A DNA stretch of 64,000 nt from JBGVSA01 sp041807905 (lineage in GTDB: Bacteria > Pseudomonadota > Gammaproteobacteria > Burkholderiales > Rhodocyclaceae), in NCBI RefSeq assembly GCF_041807905.1, contig NZ_JBGVSA010000005.1, positions 124,001 to 188,000 on the forward strand, given 5' to 3'. The notes under the pieces were generated by a model that was not told the DNA's origin, did not search any database, and saw only the letters and a program-made list of their open reading frames with translations. Below, one piece after another: positions 61,053-64,000 of the stretch (the first letter of the stretch is position 1; each line of letters opens with the position of its first letter). A program made the translations under genes and the position numbers.

Positions 61053-63101
61053 TCAGTGGTGATCGGCGCCGAACGCGCGCTGGCGTAGCTTGAACAGCTC
61101 GTCGCGCGCGGAAGCCGCCTTTTCGAACTCGAGATTCTTGGCGTATTCCTGCATGTCCTTCTCGAGCTTCTTGATCGTCTTCGCCAGCGCCTTCTCGTCC
61201 ATCGTCGCGTAGTCGTGCTTGTCGTCGACTGCGCGTTCGAGCGGCGCGTTGGCGTCGGGCTGATACACGCCGTCGATGATGTCCTTGATGCGCTTGTGCA
61301 CCGACCTCGGCTGGATGCCGTTGGCTTCGTTGTGCGCGATCTGCTTGGCGCGGCGGCGTTCGGTCTCGCCGATGGCCGAGCGCATTGAATCGGTCATCAC
61401 ATCGGCATAGAGGATTGCGGTGCCATGCAGATGGCGTGCTGCGCGGCCGATGGTCTGGATCAGCGAGCGAACCGAACGCAGAAAGCCTTCCTTGTCGGCG
61501 TCGAGGATCGCCACCAGCGAGACTTCCGGGATATCGAGGCCTTCGCGCAGGAGGTTGATGCCGATAAGCACGTCGAACTCGCCCAGGCGCAGGTCGCGGA
61601 TGATCTCCACGCGTTCGACGGTGTCGATGTCGCTGTGCAGGTAGCGCACGCGAACGCCATTTTCGGCGAGGTAGTCGGTGAGGTCTTCCGCCATCCGTTT
61701 GGTGAGCACCGTCACCAGCACGCGTTCTTCCTTGGCGACGCGGTGACGGATCTCCATCAGCAAGTCATCGACCTGCGTGCTGGCGGGGCGCACTTCCACG
61801 ATGGGGTCGACCAGTCCGGTCGGACGCACGACCTGTTCCACCACTTGTCCCTGATTGCGCTGTTCGTAGTCGGCCGGCGTGGCCGACACGAACACGGTCT
61901 GCGGCATCAGGCGTTCGAATTCTTCGAACTTGAGCGGGCGGTTGTCGGCAGCCGAGGGCAGGCGGAAGCCATATTCGATGAGATTGAGCTTGCGCGCCTG
62001 GTCGCCCTTGAACATGCCGCCGACCTGCGGGATGGCGACGTGCGATTCGTCGACGAACATCAGCGCGTCGGAGGGCAGGTAGTCGATCAGCGTCGGCGGC
62101 GGGTCGCCCGCCATGCGACCGGACAGGTGGCGCGAATAGTTTTCGATGCCCTTGCAGAAGCCCAGTTCGGTCAGCATTTCGAGGTCGAAGCGCGTGCGCT
62201 GTTCGATGCGCTGCGCTTCGACGAGCTTGTTGTTCTTCTGGTAGAACTCGACGCGGTCGCGCAGTTCTTCCTTGATGTTCTCGATGGCGCGCATGACGGT
62301 TGCGCGCGGCGTTACGTAATGGCTCGACGGGAACACCGTGAAGCGCCCCAGGCGCTGCTTGAGGTGCCCGGTCAGCGGGTCGAACAGGGTGAGGTGTTCG
62401 ATTTCGTCGTCGAACAGTTCGATGCGCACGGCCAGCTCGGCGTTTTCCGCCGGGAACACATCGATCACGTCGCCACGCACGCGGAAGGTGCCGCGATGGA
62501 AGTCGATGTCCGAACGCTCGTACTGCATCGCCACCAGGCGTTGCAGTACGTCGCGCTGGGGCATTTTCTCGCCTTCGCGCAGATGCAGGATCATGCTGTG
62601 GTAGTCGACCGGGTCGCCGATACCGTAGATGCACGACACGGTGGCAACGATCACCACGTCGCGGCGCTCCAGCAGGCTCTTGGTCGCCGACAGGCGCATC
62701 TGCTCGATGTGTTCGTTGATCGACGAATCCTTCTCGATGAACAGGTCGCGCGAGGGCACGTAGGCTTCGGGCTGGTAGTAGTCGTAGTACGAAACAAAAT
62801 ACTCGACGGCGTTTTCGGGCAGGAACTCGCGGAATTCCGCGTACAACTGGGCCGCCAGTGTCTTGTTGGGCGCCAGCACCAGGGCCGGCCGCCCTAATTG
62901 GGCGATGACGTTGGCCATGGTGTAGGTCTTGCCCGAGCCGGTCACGCCGAGCAGGGTCTGGTACATCAGGCCGTCCTGCACGCCTTCGATGAGCTGGGCG
63001 ATGGCGGTGGGCTGGTCGCCGGCAGGCGGGAAGGGCTGGTGCAGCCGGAACGGGCTGCCTTCAAAGGTTACAACTGTGGGGCGGCTGTCTTGTTCGGGCA
63101 T
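61053..63101 (-). CDS. uvrB: Excinuclease ABC subunit B
   Basis: UvrB verifies DNA damage in nucleotide excision repair with UvrA and UvrC. The 682-residue protein has helicase motif I GVTGSGKTYTMANV, the beta-hairpin region (FVSYYDYYQPEAYVPSRD), DESHV, the RPTGLVDP and QTIGRAARH motifs, and a C-terminal UVR domain (KDMQEYAKNLEFEKAASARDELF) that binds UvrC. I found no CTG-N10-CAG LexA site in the 145-base upstream region. It is divergent from the aromatic aminotransferase gene. Confidence 0.97.
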   Translation of the reverse strand: MPEQDSRPTVVTFEGSPFRLHQPFPPAGDQPTAIAQLIEGVQDGLMYQTLLGVTGSGKTYTMANVIAQLGRPALVLAPNKTLAAQLYAEFREFLPENAVEYFVSYYDYYQPEAYVPSRDLFIEKDSSINEHIEQMRLSATKSLLERRDVVIVATVSCIYGIGDPVDYHSMILHLREGEKMPQRDVLQRLVAMQYERSDIDFHRGTFRVRGDVIDVFPAENAELAVRIELFDDEIEHLTLFDPLTGHLKQRLGRFTVFPSSHYVTPRATVMRAIENIKEELRDRVEFYQKNNKLVEAQRIEQRTRFDLEMLTELGFCKGIENYSRHLSGRMAGDPPPTLIDYLPSDALMFVDESHVAIPQVGGMFKGDQARKLNLIEYGFRLPSAADNRPLKFEEFERLMPQTVFVSATPADYEQRNQGQVVEQVVRPTGLVDPIVEVRPASTQVDDLLMEIRHRVAKEERVLVTVLTKRMAEDLTDYLAENGVRVRYLHSDIDTVERVEIIRDLRLGEFDVLIGINLLREGLDIPEVSLVAILDADKEGFLRSVRSLIQTIGRAARHLHGTAILYADVMTDSMRSAIGETERRRAKQIAHNEANGIQPRSVHKRIKDIIDGVYQPDANAPLERAVDDKHDYATMDEKALAKTIKKLEKDMQEYAKNLEFEKAASARDELFKLRQRAFGADHH

Positions 63102-63246
63102 GCTAAAATTTCTTGTTCCGAAGTTTCAGCTGTTCACGTGGGGGCGGGCCGCCAGCACGCAAGAGCAGCACAATCGGCTGATTATTCCTGAAAACCTGTC
63201 CCGAAGCATCCTAGACCGGGACTGCACTGCGCAACCTGGAGTACGC

Positions 63247-64000
63247 ATGAGCTCGTCGATCTTCGCCGCCGTCGAAATGGCACCGCGCGACCCGATCCTG
63301 GGTCTGAATGAAGCTTTCAACGCCGACACCCGCAGCACCAAGGTGAACCTTGGCGTGGGCGTTTACTACACCGACGAAGGCAAGATTCCCCTGCTCGGCG
63401 CGGTCAAGGCGGCTGAAGAAGCCCGCCTGAAGACGGCTCCGGCTCGCGGCTACCAGCCGATCGAAGGTGCCGCCGCCTACAACAACGCCGTGCAAGGCCT
63501 GCTGTTCGGCAAGGAATCCGAACTGACCGCCACCGGTCGCGCGATCACCGTCGAAGCGCTCGGCGGCACGGGCGCGCTGAAGGTCGGCGCCGACTACCTC
63601 AAGCGCCTGGTGCCGGACGCCACGGTGTACATCTCGGACCCGAGCTGGGAAAACCACCGCGCGCTGTTCGAGTCCGCCGGCTTCCCGGTCAAGACCTACG
63701 CTTACTACGACGCCTCCTCGCGTGGCGTGAACTTCGAAGGCATGCTGGCCGATCTGCGCGCCATGCCGGCCAAGTCGATTGTTGTGCTGCACGCCTGCTG
63801 CCACAACCCGACCGGCGCCGACATCACCGCCGACCAGTGGAAGCAGGTCGTCAATGTGATCCGCGAACGCGACCTGATCGCCTTCATCGACATGGCCTAC
63901 CAGGGCTTTGCCGACGGTATCAAGGAAGACGCCGTGGCGCTGGACCTGTTCGCCGCGTCCGGCCTGCAGTTCTTCGTGTCGAGCTCGTTCTCGAAGTCGT
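63247..64000 (+). CDS. tyrB: Aromatic/aspartate aminotransferase, 3' truncated by the window edge
   Basis: The frame begins at ATG 63247 and is open at the end; 251 residues are visible. The start SSIFAAVEMAPRDPILGLNEAF and the LGVGVYYTDEGKIPLL and EALGGTGALKVGADYL segments are typical of class I aminotransferases of the TyrB/AspC group. HNPTGADITADQW, followed by a FIDMAYQGFADG cofactor Asp and Tyr, confirm it. The PLP lysine lies at the very edge (SSSFSKS). It makes phenylalanine, tyrosine or aspartate from the keto acids. tyrB is the likelier name, aspC the alternative. Confidence 0.85.
   Translation, partial: MSSSIFAAVEMAPRDPILGLNEAFNADTRSTKVNLGVGVYYTDEGKIPLLGAVKAAEEARLKTAPARGYQPIEGAAAYNNAVQGLLFGKESELTATGRAITVEALGGTGALKVGADYLKRLVPDATVYISDPSWENHRALFESAGFPVKTYAYYDASSRGVNFEGMLADLRAMPAKSIVVLHACCHNPTGADITADQWKQVVNVIRERDLIAFIDMAYQGFADGIKEDAVALDLFAASGLQFFVSSSFSKS

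Noticed and set aside
61425..62897. 490-codon plus-strand frame inside uvrB
   Set aside because: uvrB is certain; the antisense peptide is a His/Asp/Val-rich shadow.
63102..63246. LexA (SOS) box in front of uvrB
   Set aside because: I searched for CTG-N10-CAG by eye; CTG and CAG triplets occur but not at the right spacing.

Overview
The window is GC-rich, densely coded chromosomal DNA of a betaproteobacterium, most likely Burkholderiales. This rests on protein types and gene neighbours (rpoH with a CIRCE operator, argH beside a LytS/LytR-type pair, FtsEX, uvrB next to an aromatic aminotransferase). Genus cannot be fixed by reading alone. I see no rRNA, tRNA, CRISPR array, insertion sequence or phage.

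Layout. 1-3.4 kb: the 3' part of a TamA-like Omp85 gene, msrA, tcdA and a CbiX-like chelatase. 3.4-8 kb: a three-gene signalling operon made of a PAS histidine kinase, a receiver fused to an RsbW-like kinase domain, and a receiver-PAS-SpoIIE phosphatase; this looks like a partner-switching module whose STAS partner is elsewhere. 8-13.7 kb: an ABC importer (SsuABC/TauABC type) in one operon with an alpha/beta hydrolase and a 2-oxoglutarate/Fe(II) oxygenase, under a LysR-type gene. 14-28.7 kb: sugar-acid catabolism. kdgK, uxaB and uxaA lie on the plus strand. A seven-gene minus-strand operon (TRAP transporter, RraA-like protein, alcohol dehydrogenase, SDR, second UxaA-family dehydratase) is divergent from a PrpR-like sigma-54 activator. 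The shared intergenic region holds a good -24/-12 promoter and a perfect inverted repeat placed like an upstream activator site.

28.8-31.6 kb: a tightly coupled four-gene operon encoding a small exported protein with four cysteines, a PqqD-like protein, an HprK-related kinase and a nucleotidyltransferase. This matches the poorly understood 'HPr-rel-A' cassette and, with its possible substrate, is the best candidate for an undescribed system here. 31.9-42.9 kb: fructosamine kinase with a Ser/Thr kinase-cyclic-nucleotide-domain fusion, argH, a LytS/LytR-type two-component pair, a 15-Asp-box beta-propeller protein, a SCO protein, a cold-shock-DUF1294 fusion, an EamA protein, and rpoH under a perfect CIRCE element.

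43.2-55.2 kb: envelope genes: DUF2252, MipA/OmpV, a POTRA-less Omp85 barrel, small lipoproteins, and a complete RND efflux operon whose periplasmic adaptor carries a C-terminal OmpA-like domain. A lone receiver and a periplasmic protein lie upstream of it. 55.5-64 kb: ftsX and ftsE separated by a lipoprotein gene, nfi, ybiB, a GarR-type dehydrogenase, a LEA-type lipoprotein, uvrB, and the 5' part of an aromatic aminotransferase gene.
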